From assembly GCF_900188415.1 (NCBI RefSeq), contig NZ_FZNV01000003.1, positions 712,523 through 776,522 of the forward strand: a stretch of 64,000 nt of DNA, in the 5' to 3' direction. The notes under the pieces were generated by a model. The model was not told the DNA's origin. It saw nothing but the letters and a program-made list of their open reading frames with translations, and searched no databases. A program made the position numbers and the translations under genes. Positions 41,179 through 50,349 of the stretch are shown here, piece after piece (within the stretch, counting starts at the first letter, position 1; every line of letters starts with the position of its first letter). The stretch is from Maribacter sedimenticola (GTDB taxonomy: Bacteria; Bacteroidota; Bacteroidia; Flavobacteriales; Flavobacteriaceae).

Positions 41179-41538
41179 TTAAATATTGCTTTGACCAAAT
41201 GTCAACAAATTATTATCCGGATCTAAAAGGGAAAACTCCTTTTGTCCCCAAGGTCTTATCCCTAGTTTTCCATTGGGATGTATTGATACTCGCCGCTCTA
41301 ATAGCAAACGGTATATTTCGTCTATTGCATTGGTTCTGATGTAGATTTGGCCATAATTATCTTTAGGATTTAAATCTTTAAATAGAAAAAAATGTAATTC
41401 GACCGCATCTTTCTTAAGCATAAGATAATCAGGATATTCTTGGGTGCCTATTTCTTCAAAACCAAGAGATTTTATATAGTATGATTTGGTCATTGTCTTA
41501 TTTCGCATGGGCAACTTTGGATGAACCGTTATTAACAT
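41179..41538 (-). CDS. VOC superfamily (glyoxalase/bleomycin-resistance-like) protein
   Basis: A 119-residue single vicinal-oxygen-chelate domain. Features are VHPKLPMRNKTMTKSYYIKSLGFEEIG at the start, the metal/ligand strand AVELHFFLFKDL, and the end REFSLLDPDNNLLTFG-type pattern (KEFSLLDPDNNLLTFGQ). Such proteins dimerise and act as glyoxalases, dioxygenases or bleomycin-binding proteins. The exact role cannot be told here. It is cytoplasmic and monocistronic, and its 3' end faces the katG terminator. Confidence 0.82.
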   Translation of the reverse strand: MLITVHPKLPMRNKTMTKSYYIKSLGFEEIGTQEYPDYLMLKKDAVELHFFLFKDLNPKDNYGQIYIRTNAIDEIYRLLLERRVSIHPNGKLGIRPWGQKEFSLLDPDNNLLTFGQSNI

Positions 41539-41740
41539 AAGTACAGGTATTGTGAGTGATAAAAGATACTTTAAATATAGTTTAAAGTGGTTTAGCTTGA
41601 TGTTTTAATTATAACTGGCAAAATAAGATGTCAAGTATATAACTTAAAGAAATACAGGGGTGTAACAAATACGGACATTTAGCTACTTATATTAAGAAGG
41701 GTTTCTGTATCTTCCAGTATTAACTATAAAATTAATAATT

Positions 41741-42670
41741 ATGGGCTCATTTATTTGGATTCCGATAGCGTTTCTTGTCATTTTCACCGTGCTATCCGGT
41801 GTATTTATTGTAAAACAGCAGACAGCGGTATTAATTGAGACATTTGGTAGGTTTACCAGTGTCCGTCATTCCGGAATCCAGTTTAAGATTCCATTCGTAC
41901 AAAGGATAGCGGCAAGAATAGGTCTAAAAATTCAGCAGCTTGATGTGATTATAGAAACAAAAACCTTGGACGATGTTTTTGTGAAACTTAAGGTTTCCGT
42001 GCAGTATGTGGTTATCAGGGAAAAGGTATACGATGCATTTTATAAGCTTGAATATCCACATGAACAAATTACTTCCTATGTATTTGATGTAGTAAGGGCC
42101 GAGGTTCCTAAAATGAAGTTGGATGATGTTTTTGTACGCAAAGATGATATCGCCATAGCGGTAAAATCAGAATTACAGGATGCCATGCTAGATTATGGTT
42201 ATGATATTATAAAGACCTTAGTGACGGATATTGACCCGGATGCGCAGGTTAAAGAAGCAATGAACCGCATAAACGCTTCTGAACGTCAAAAAACAGCAGC
42301 GCAATTTGAAGGGGATGCCGCACGTATCTTAATTGTAGAAAAAGCAAAGGCAGAAGCGGAAAGCAAGCGGTTACAAGGGCAAGGTATAGCCGATCAAAGA
42401 AGGGAAATAGCAAGGGGACTTGAAGAATCCGTAGAAGTATTGAACAAAGTGGGTATAAACTCACAGGAAGCCTCTGCTCTGATCGTGGTAACACAACATT
42501 ATGACACGCTTCAGAGTATTGGGGAAGAAACAAATACCAACCTGATTTTATTGCCCAATTCCCCACAAGCGGGAAGTGATATGCTGAACAATATGGTGGC
42601 AAGTTTTACCGCAAGTAATATGATAGGGGAAAGCATGAAAAAAACGAACAAGCCAAAGCCTAAGGAATAA
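41741..42670 (+). CDS. SPFH/Band 7 (stomatin/prohibitin-like) membrane protein
   Basis: A 309-residue protein with one N-terminal membrane helix (residues about 4-24, FIWIPIAFLVIFTVLSGVFIV). The SPFH domain runs from about 25 to 200 (VKQQTAVLIETFGRFTSVRHSG, then TKTLDDVFVKLKVSVQYVV). A helical coiled coil rich in Ala, Glu and Lys follows (KAKAEAESKRLQGQGIADQRREIARGLEES), and the tail is polar. SPFH proteins form membrane-bound rings or scaffolds linked to proteolysis and membrane domains. This one has no NfeD partner next to it. It is convergent with glnS across a strong hairpin. Confidence 0.9.
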   Translation: MGSFIWIPIAFLVIFTVLSGVFIVKQQTAVLIETFGRFTSVRHSGIQFKIPFVQRIAARIGLKIQQLDVIIETKTLDDVFVKLKVSVQYVVIREKVYDAFYKLEYPHEQITSYVFDVVRAEVPKMKLDDVFVRKDDIAIAVKSELQDAMLDYGYDIIKTLVTDIDPDAQVKEAMNRINASERQKTAAQFEGDAARILIVEKAKAEAESKRLQGQGIADQRREIARGLEESVEVLNKVGINSQEASALIVVTQHYDTLQSIGEETNTNLILLPNSPQAGSDMLNNMVASFTASNMIGESMKKTNKPKPKE

Positions 42671-42740
42671 GGATTAGTATTATACCTGTACAATAGAAAG
42701 ACTCAAAGAGTTTGTTGGTCGTACAAGTACACATATAGAA

Positions 42741-42785
42741 AGAGGCCATTAAACATTATGCTTAATGGCCTCTTGCATTTCATTT
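42741..42785. terminator. Bidirectional intrinsic terminator between SPFH and glnS genes
   Basis: AGAGGCCATTAA (42741-42752) pairs with TTAATGGCCTCT (42762-42773) around a nine-base loop. T-rich DNA lies on the right and A-rich DNA on the left. Confidence 0.75.
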
Positions 42786-42814
42786 TATTATAGTGCAAAC
42801 GTTTTGAAATCTAC

Positions 42815-44500
42815 CTATTTTTTATCCTGTATTTTAGCCCATGAATCCCTAAGCCCTACTGTTCTATTAAAAACCAATAGGTTGTCGTTACTATCTGGGT
42901 CAACACAGAAATAACCTAAACGTTGAAACTGAAAACGGTCGCCTATAGCAGCATTTTTTAGAGCTGGTTCTACATAACCTGTAATAATGCTCAAGGAATC
43001 TGGATTAATAAATTCCAAAAAATCCTTATCCTTGTGGGTATCCGGACTTTCATCGGTAAATAAACGGTCATATAACCTTACTTCGGTCTTAATTGCATGT
43101 GCTATTGACACCCAGTGCAAAGTACCCTTTACCCTTCTTAAACTTTCTTCGGTACCACTTCCACTTTTACTTTTAGGGTCGTAAGTACATTGTACCTCTA
43201 CAATATTCCCGTCGGTATCTTTAGTACAGCTCTCCGCCTTAATAATATATCCGTTTTTTAGTCGAACTTCTCCTCCCAACTTTAAACGGAAGAATTTTTT
43301 ATTAGCTTCTTCTTTAAAATCGTCCTGCTCAATATATAATTCCCTAGAAAATGGTACTTGCCTTGATCCGGCATGCTCGTCTTCTGGAGAGTTTTCGGCC
43401 TCTAACCATTCCGTTTGTCCTTCAGGATAATTAGTAATTACCAATTTTAATGGATTTAAAACCCCCATTACCCTATGGGTGGTCTTATTTAAATGTTCCC
43501 TTATTGTAAATTCCAACAAGGAAACGTCAATAAGATTGTCTCTTTTGGCGATTCCGATAGTGTCCACAAAGTTGCGAATGGATTCAGGAGTATATCCTCT
43601 TCTGCGCAATCCAGAAATCGTCGGCATTCTTGGATCGTCCCATCCGTTTACAAAACCTTGCTCTACCAATTGTAACAACTTTCGTTTGCTAACAACCGTA
43701 TGACTAAGGTTTCTACGCGCAAATTCACGCTGTTTAGGCCGTATCTTACCAGGCTCATAAACCTGGTCCAAAAACCAATTGTATAATTCACGGTGCATTG
43801 CAAACTCTAGCGTACAAAATGAGTGGGATACTTGCTCAATATAATCGCTTTCGCCATGGGTCCAATCATACATAGGGTAAATACACCAATCGGTATTTGT
43901 CCTATGGTGCGCCTTATGTAAGACCCGGTACATGATAGGGTCTCTCATTAACATATTTGATGAGGACATATCTATTTTAGCTCTAAGTACATGAGTGCCC
44001 TCACCAAATTCACCGCGTTTCATTTGATCAAAAAGGGATAAATTTTCTTCAATGGACCGATTTCTATTTGGACTATTGGTGCCAGGTTCTGTTGGTGTAC
44101 CTTTTTGGTCGGCCATTTCTTCAGATGATTGATCATCTACATAAGCTTTTCCTTCCTTGATTAAAATAATGGCCCAATCATATAATTGTTGGAAATAATC
44201 AGACGCATACCGTTCGGTATCCCACGAGAAGCCCAGCCATTCCACATCTTTTTTAATGGCATCAACATACTCTTGTTCTTCTTTTGCCGGATTGGTATCG
44301 TCAAACCTCAGATTTACAGGTGCATTATACCGTAAACCTAAACCAAAATTTAAGCAAATGGAACTTGCATGACCAATGTGCAAATATCCATTTGGTTCTG
44401 GGGGAAATCTAAAACGTAGATCCTCTCTTCCATAGCCATTTGCAAGGTCTTCCTCTACTATTTGTTCAATAAAATTCAAAGACTTTGATGTCTCGTTCAT
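42815..44500 (-). CDS. glnS: Glutamine--tRNA ligase
   Basis: A 561-residue class I synthetase. HIGH is in FPPEPNGYLHIGHASSICLNFGL (residues 30-52), and the KMSKS-type motif is VVSKRKLL. GFVNGWDDPRMPTISGLRRRGYTPESI and the Gln-specific LEFTIREHLNKTTHRVMGVL region support GlnRS rather than GluRS. The two C-terminal beta-barrels for the anticodon are present. It charges tRNA-Gln directly in the cytoplasm. The gene has its own -7 element and stands alone. Confidence 0.97.
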   Translation of the reverse strand: MNETSKSLNFIEQIVEEDLANGYGREDLRFRFPPEPNGYLHIGHASSICLNFGLGLRYNAPVNLRFDDTNPAKEEQEYVDAIKKDVEWLGFSWDTERYASDYFQQLYDWAIILIKEGKAYVDDQSSEEMADQKGTPTEPGTNSPNRNRSIEENLSLFDQMKRGEFGEGTHVLRAKIDMSSSNMLMRDPIMYRVLHKAHHRTNTDWCIYPMYDWTHGESDYIEQVSHSFCTLEFAMHRELYNWFLDQVYEPGKIRPKQREFARRNLSHTVVSKRKLLQLVEQGFVNGWDDPRMPTISGLRRRGYTPESIRNFVDTIGIAKRDNLIDVSLLEFTIREHLNKTTHRVMGVLNPLKLVITNYPEGQTEWLEAENSPEDEHAGSRQVPFSRELYIEQDDFKEEANKKFFRLKLGGEVRLKNGYIIKAESCTKDTDGNIVEVQCTYDPKSKSGSGTEESLRRVKGTLHWVSIAHAIKTEVRLYDRLFTDESPDTHKDKDFLEFINPDSLSIITGYVEPALKNAAIGDRFQFQRLGYFCVDPDSNDNLLVFNRTVGLRDSWAKIQDKK

Positions 44501-44519
44501 GTCGTTTAATTTCAGTCTA

Positions 44520-44527
44520 CAAAAGTA
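44520..44527 (-). promoter_or_regulatory. Putative -7 element of glnS
   Basis: TACTTTTG on the minus strand, about 20 bases before the start codon, fits TAnnTTTG. A -33 TTG at usual spacing was not clear. Confidence 0.45.
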
Positions 44528-44725
44528 GCAAAATTGACTTAACTTAAAGGTTTAAATATAACTGACCTTATTTTAAATGACTTTCACAACAGAAATGTTC
44601 CTTCCGACAACATAAAATTCCATTTCGTCGGTAATATTGACATATTTGACTATGAATTGTAGGTGAAGTAAATAATTTATTAACCGACTTTTCAACCGTA
44701 GTGGCCCCCAAAACTACAAATACTT

Positions 44726-46972
44726 ATGAAAAACTTGACCAGAAATTACATGTTTAGCGCATTGCTAATGCTGTTTGGAGCTCTCCAACTATCAGCACAG
44801 GCAATAGTGATCAATGCACCGGAACCTGCGGATAACCCAAATTTATCCGGTAATTCCCCATGGACATCCGTTTGTGCGGGAAATGGAGGATTTAATGATT
44901 ATTATGTGAATATCACATGGGCCGGTACCGCAAATGCCGCCAACCAATTTATATTGGAGCTTTCAGATGCTTCGGGTAATTTTGGGTCTGCAACCGAATT
45001 GCTTGTCATAACCGACAAAAATTCAGTTAAAAACTTTGACGTTAATTTTGCAATCCCTACCGATACTAGAGGACAAGGGTACAAATTACGTGTAAGAAGT
45101 ACTGATCCGGTTAAGGTTGGTGCAGAATCAGAAGCGTTCAATATGTACTATATGGATGTAACCAGTAGTCTTAACATTAGTGAGATAGGCGATGGTATTC
45201 CTCCCGGAAGTGTTTGCAGTACGGGACCCATAACATTACAAGTTGATAATATTCCCAATCCAGAAACCTATCAGTATATTTGGTATCGTAGTGGTACCGA
45301 AATTAGTGGTGAAAAAGGACATACCTTATTCGTTACGCAATCCGGTATGTATAATGCCTATGTTGATTATGGCCCTTCTTGTACAGGTTCTGGTAATACA
45401 GATTCTAACATTGTTGATGTTAGTATTGGGGCATCTGGTAACGGAATTGCTATAAATGCACCAACAAAAACTTCATTATGTAGTACAGATATAGAAACCC
45501 TAAGTATTAATACTACCGACCCCTCTTGGAATTATCAATGGTATAAAGATGGTACGGCCATTACCGGTGCAATTGCATCTACCTATTCCGTAAACGCTTC
45601 CAATAATGGGTTTGAGGGTGATTATGTCGTTGAAATTTCCGGAACCGGTATTTGTAACGAACAATCGGCACCTATTACCATTTCCAATGCAGATGCATTC
45701 ACCGTGACCATACAAAACGATACGGATCTGGTATTATTACCTTCACAAACCCATACTTTAACGGTTGCTACAACGGCAAATACTCCAAACTTTAAGTGGT
45801 TTAAGGACGGCGTTGAACTTAATGGCCAAACTTCTGATAACTTAACGATAACACAAGCAGGTTCATATTATGCTGAAGTTACCCAAACAGGTGGTTCTTG
45901 TGCGGTCACTAGCAAGAATTCTGAGATGGTAAACGTGGTAAGTCCAGAATCATTTAGCATAACAATTACTTATAACGATTCCTATAATGCATGTGAATCT
46001 ACTTCCATTAATTTGGGTGTGGAGCGTATCAACGCAATTGCGGAGGATGGCTCTACTACAGATGTAACCTCAGCATTAATAGATGCATTTACTTACCAAT
46101 GGGAAAAAGATAATGTAGCGATTAACGGAGCCAATGGGCAGACGGTTAGTATTGGCTCTAATAGTGAGAACGGAGTCTATGGACTTTCGGCAAGTATTGA
46201 AACGTTCAATGCTACATCCAATTCCTTGACAGTACAACTACTGACCAACGAAACCTTGTCCATAGCTAGTTCGGGAACAGTATTTTGTGCTATGGGTGAA
46301 GCCATTACGTTATCTACGGACACTGATCTGAGTGAAGGGAATTTCAACTGGCAATTAAACGGCGCTTCCATAAATACGAGCGACACTTCATTGAGCGTGA
46401 CTGAAACTGGCATATATCAACTGGTGTTAGATCGCGATGGATGTTCTTTGGTCTCCAATGAAATAACAATCTCACCAATGGACGAGAACTTGATTACCAT
46501 TGATGAAGGTTCAGATATTGTGCTAACGGAAGGATCAACAAAAACAATAACCGCTAGCGGAGGTACAAGTTATAGATGGTTGAACACCAACAATGAAGAA
46601 CTAAGTGCATCCAACAGCTTGTCACTTACGGAGCCGGGCAGTTATACCTTAATTGCTAGCATAGATAATTGCGACGTTGTAAAACAAGTGGAGGTGTCCT
46701 TATTGGATACATTTAAGGTTCCTAACGTAATTACCGTAAATGGAGATGGTATCAACGATCAATGGATAATTCCTAATTCCTACTCTAACAAACCGGATAT
46801 CAATGTTATCATATATAACGAACAAGGCCAAGAAGTAATTAATGAATTTGGCTATAAAAATAATTGGCCGCAGTCAGCCACTGCGTTCACCAAACAAAAT
46901 ATGGTGTTTTATTATAAGATAAGAAACGCCAGTGATGTCCTTAAACAAGGAACAATCACAGTAATACGTTAA
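44726..46972 (+). CDS. Secreted Ig-like protein with T9SS type B sorting domain
   Basis: A 748-residue exported protein with a signal peptide (MFSALLMLFGALQLSAQA). The middle holds several Ig/PKD-like repeats (YQWYKDGTAITG, FKWFKDGVELNG, YQWEKDNVAING, SYRWLNTNNEE). Each repeat carries a W-x-x-x-G pattern and a paired strand. The last ~85 residues (FKVPNVITVNGDGINDQWIIPNS ... KQGTITVIR) are the gliding-motility-associated C-terminal domain (type B CTD) that directs T9SS export. Type B cargo usually needs a PorP/SprF-like partner, and one is encoded 7 bases downstream. The exact adhesive target is unknown. Confidence 0.9.
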   Translation: MKNLTRNYMFSALLMLFGALQLSAQAIVINAPEPADNPNLSGNSPWTSVCAGNGGFNDYYVNITWAGTANAANQFILELSDASGNFGSATELLVITDKNSVKNFDVNFAIPTDTRGQGYKLRVRSTDPVKVGAESEAFNMYYMDVTSSLNISEIGDGIPPGSVCSTGPITLQVDNIPNPETYQYIWYRSGTEISGEKGHTLFVTQSGMYNAYVDYGPSCTGSGNTDSNIVDVSIGASGNGIAINAPTKTSLCSTDIETLSINTTDPSWNYQWYKDGTAITGAIASTYSVNASNNGFEGDYVVEISGTGICNEQSAPITISNADAFTVTIQNDTDLVLLPSQTHTLTVATTANTPNFKWFKDGVELNGQTSDNLTITQAGSYYAEVTQTGGSCAVTSKNSEMVNVVSPESFSITITYNDSYNACESTSINLGVERINAIAEDGSTTDVTSALIDAFTYQWEKDNVAINGANGQTVSIGSNSENGVYGLSASIETFNATSNSLTVQLLTNETLSIASSGTVFCAMGEAITLSTDTDLSEGNFNWQLNGASINTSDTSLSVTETGIYQLVLDRDGCSLVSNEITISPMDENLITIDEGSDIVLTEGSTKTITASGGTSYRWLNTNNEELSASNSLSLTEPGSYTLIASIDNCDVVKQVEVSLLDTFKVPNVITVNGDGINDQWIIPNSYSNKPDINVIIYNEQGQEVINEFGYKNNWPQSATAFTKQNMVFYYKIRNASDVLKQGTITVIR

Positions 46973-46979
46973 GCCCACC

Positions 46980-49175
46980 ATGCTAAAGAAAAGTGTTTTA
47001 TACCTATTGTTATTTTTGTTCGCCGTTGTAAAAATGGTTGCTCAGGAAGATAGTCCATTTGTGGCCTATGATGTACCTGCACAGAACTTATTGAAGTATA
47101 ACAGGTTTTTGATCAACCCAACGTTTTCTACGGTTAGGGAAGATAAATCCTATATTAACCTGCTGCACAGAAATCAATCCGTTCAGTTTGATGACAATAA
47201 CCAAAACTACTTTTTAAGCTATAGTGGTCGTATTAGTGATCGAACTGGTTTAGGATTGAGCCTATATTCCCAAAGAATGGGAACCTTAAGTAACTTTGGT
47301 GTCTTGGCCAACTATGCCTATGGTATTAAACTTAACGATAAAAGCAACTTTACTTTTGGAGCCAATGTTTCTTACTATAATAGCGGTTTTGACCAAGGTA
47401 GGGCTTCTACGGTAGAAGAAGATCCATTCTTGGCCGGTTTACAAGATCAAAATCTCATTTCTTTTCAACCTGGTTTCAACTTGTCCTATGGTAAATTTGA
47501 TGTAGGAATGTTTGCTGAAAATCTGTTTGATTATAATATTAAGACCAGTGAGTCCTTAACAGCGTTTAAAGACAAAACCTTTTCGGGCCATTTACAATAT
47601 ACCCATCAGTTTCAAAATCAATCAGGTATTTTGGAAGAAGGTAGGTTGTTGCCTTTGGCACGTGTTAGAAAGATAGGGGAAGAAGATGTTACATTAGGCG
47701 GTAGTTTAATATTGGATTTACCAAAATTAGGGTGGATTCAAGGTGGCTATGATAGCTTCTATGGCGCAGCGGCAGGTGTAGGTTTTAATTTAAACCGAAG
47801 AGTATCTTTAGGATATACCATGGAAAAAGGGCTGTCCAATAATTTTGATAATTTTGGATTGACCCATGAGATTTCCTTTGCCTATTCCTTTACCCCCAAC
47901 CTTACCGAGGACAGGGTTATGTTAGAGGACGATTTTGAAGATGAACTGGTAAATAACGACCTGGAGCCCGAGAATCTTGCCACCAATGAAGAGGTAGCTA
48001 TACTAAAACAAAAATTGGCAGAAAATGATGCCATTATAGAGGAATTGATGTTTCGTCAAGATTCAATTGAAAATGCAAGACAAAGCGACCTAGAGCGTCG
48101 TTTTGAAATGGTCATGCGTATGGTAAGAAACGAAACCAATGGCAATAGACCAGACTTGGAGAAAAAGGCAAAGGACCTATTTATGAATAAAACGGACAAT
48201 ACCAATATAGCCTCTGTTGATAAACCTATTTCTCCTCAAGAGGATAGAGTTGCTTTTGCGGAAAGTCCTAAGGATAATGTTCAGGAACCGGCTTCTATAC
48301 AAGAAAAAGAGGCTACTACCACCGGTATGGAATCTGCGCTTTCTCAAAATGAAGCATCACCAAAAGTACTTAAACCTGTAAAGGAAATTAGTTCCCAGAC
48401 CAACGAGGTAAACAAGTTGCAACATACACAACCTAAAGATGCCGTAGCGATCAACAATCGTACTACGACAACCGGCACTCGCCAAGAATCCGCTCAGGAC
48501 AAGGTAAAGAGCAGAAGGTTCAAGGACCTGCCCAATGTTAAGGATGGCTATTATGTAGTTGCCAATGTATATAAAGGGGGCAAGTATATGGATAAGTTTT
48601 TGGGTTCTTTAAACGAACAAGGTATAGATGCGGATGTTATTGATAATCCCAACAACGGCCTTAAATATGTTTACCTACAACGATTTGAAACTTTTGAGGA
48701 GGCCATGGCGGCCCATGATTCCAATTTAAACGGAAGGTATGACGGTAAGATGTGGATAATGAACGTAGATAATAGATATACAAACGATGCTTATGTTAGT
48801 AACGTTAAAAAGATTCAGCAAAAATCCTCAAAGTATGATGATACTATTCTTTCAAAGAATGTAGTTGTGAAAGATAACGTGGCGGCAAATGATATCAAAT
48901 CCAAATCTTATGTTATTGAAGGTGCAGGGTCTGGCTATTATCTAATTGCAAATGTCTTTGCAAACCCTAACAATGCAAAACGTTTTGTACAACTTTTAAA
49001 TTCCTTTGGTCTTAGTGCCAGCTATTTCATCAATCCTGAGAATAATTATAGATATGTCTATTTAAAAAAGCATGATTCATGGACCAATGCTTTAATCTCA
49101 TACTATTCTAAACTCAATGATGCGTATAATGAAAAGATGTGGATTATGCGTGTAAACGAGGAACATATGGCATGA
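46980..49175 (+). CDS. PorP/SprF-type T9SS outer-membrane protein fused to SPOR-like repeats
   Basis: A 731-residue protein with a signal peptide (LLLFLFAVVKMVAQ). Residues about 25-300 are a PorP/SprF barrel (LKYNRFLINPTFSTVREDKSYI, then GLGLSLYSQRMGTLSNFGVLANYAY). A disordered, charged linker of about 200 residues follows, with a short coiled coil (about 335-370). Two SPOR-like modules end the protein, near 515-590 (GYYVVANVYKGGKYMDKFLGSLN) and 640-725 (GYYLIANVFANPNNAKRFVQLLN). Each ends in KMWIM. SPOR domains bind denuded glycan, so the barrel may be tethered to peptidoglycan. It probably escorts the product of the preceding gene, with which it shares a transcript. Confidence 0.87.
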   Translation: MLKKSVLYLLLFLFAVVKMVAQEDSPFVAYDVPAQNLLKYNRFLINPTFSTVREDKSYINLLHRNQSVQFDDNNQNYFLSYSGRISDRTGLGLSLYSQRMGTLSNFGVLANYAYGIKLNDKSNFTFGANVSYYNSGFDQGRASTVEEDPFLAGLQDQNLISFQPGFNLSYGKFDVGMFAENLFDYNIKTSESLTAFKDKTFSGHLQYTHQFQNQSGILEEGRLLPLARVRKIGEEDVTLGGSLILDLPKLGWIQGGYDSFYGAAAGVGFNLNRRVSLGYTMEKGLSNNFDNFGLTHEISFAYSFTPNLTEDRVMLEDDFEDELVNNDLEPENLATNEEVAILKQKLAENDAIIEELMFRQDSIENARQSDLERRFEMVMRMVRNETNGNRPDLEKKAKDLFMNKTDNTNIASVDKPISPQEDRVAFAESPKDNVQEPASIQEKEATTTGMESALSQNEASPKVLKPVKEISSQTNEVNKLQHTQPKDAVAINNRTTTTGTRQESAQDKVKSRRFKDLPNVKDGYYVVANVYKGGKYMDKFLGSLNEQGIDADVIDNPNNGLKYVYLQRFETFEEAMAAHDSNLNGRYDGKMWIMNVDNRYTNDAYVSNVKKIQQKSSKYDDTILSKNVVVKDNVAANDIKSKSYVIEGAGSGYYLIANVFANPNNAKRFVQLLNSFGLSASYFINPENNYRYVYLKKHDSWTNALISYYSKLNDAYNEKMWIMRVNEEHMA

Positions 49176-50349
49176 TCCTGACAAAGATCTAAACCGAACG
49201 TTCAACACCTTCCAAAGCATAATTTTCATTATCACTAAACAATTAACTCTTTTCCAATTATAAACAGCACTCTTTATCAAAGCTGTTCACAACCTTTAGG
49301 ACCTTATACTAAAATTCAGTTACAGGGAACTAAGATTGCGAATGCTCAGTATAGTATCACGGTCCATTTCCTACCGTATTTTAGTAATATAAATTAACCC
49401 TATACATCATTATTTATTGATAGTTAAAGGTTGTGATCAGAAGGATATTTATATTTTTAAACCTTTTTGATTGGTACTATTCCGTTTAATAAATTATTAT
49501 GCGAGTTAATTTACATCCCAAACGATACTACCATATCACCACTATATAGCAGCGTGTCATTTAACCTTTAATTGCGCATTTTGGCTATATAACTTTAGTG
49601 CAAAGACCTATGATGCTCAAAAGCTTTTTTAAAGGCAATGTAAGGGTGTAATTATAACTCTAACATGCTTTTGATTTAACGGTCTAAAAGGCAGCTCACC
49701 ACCTTTTTAATCATAGCAGAAAGATAATGTTGGGGCATAGTATATTGCGTTGTTTAAAAGGGCTCTTTTAAACCCGCCAAATTATTGTAACGTGCAACAA
49801 CACGTTACACAACTTAGAATTAAAATCATTAAGATTTTTATAAACCTGCAGTTCTACTCCTATAATGTTTTGATACAGGTCTTAAAATCTGTTTGGAGAT
49901 TGGACAATACGCTCATTCAATAAAATGACACCAATAACAACAACTCCAACACCAATAGTTTTACTATTTAAGTACTTCATAGAGCTCCATTTGGTGGTTC
50001 ATAATTCTTATCAGAGAGATTAGAAATATTCAATTATTGCACATTTAAATAAATGTTAATGAAAAGGACATTTGGTAGTAAAACGTTTAACTAACTATTT
50101 GCACATGGTTTTTGATTTAATTACCGAATTTGAAGCAAGTTTCAATATTTTGAAAAGAGTTATTTAAGGCTATAATAATAATAATTGAACCAATTATGTT
50201 ATATCCCGTTCCATTAATTAATTCCATTTTTATTGAAAGATATCGGTTAAAGCATAATGAGCTGTAGACTTTTCCAAAGGAAAACGCCTACCTGTATAAT
50301 ATGATCGTTATTTTAATCAATCAAAAAAACACAATGTAGTGTAGGTAGG
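49176..50349. other. Long non-coding region with two adjacent inverted repeats
   Basis: A 1.17-kb gap without recognisable genes, tRNAs or IS remnants. Two neat hairpins are seen at 49752-49773 (GTTTAAAAG/CTTTTAAAC, loop GGCT) and 49787-49808 (GTAACGTG/CACGTTAC, loop CAACAA). The first is not followed by a T-run. The region is AT-rich and may hold regulatory RNA or decayed DNA. No further structure was resolved. Confidence 0.5.

Noticed and set aside
42249..42602. 117-residue antisense frame in the SPFH gene
   Set aside because: It is antisense to the Ala/Glu/Lys coiled coil, whose codons read as Leu/Phe/Ser-rich on the other strand.
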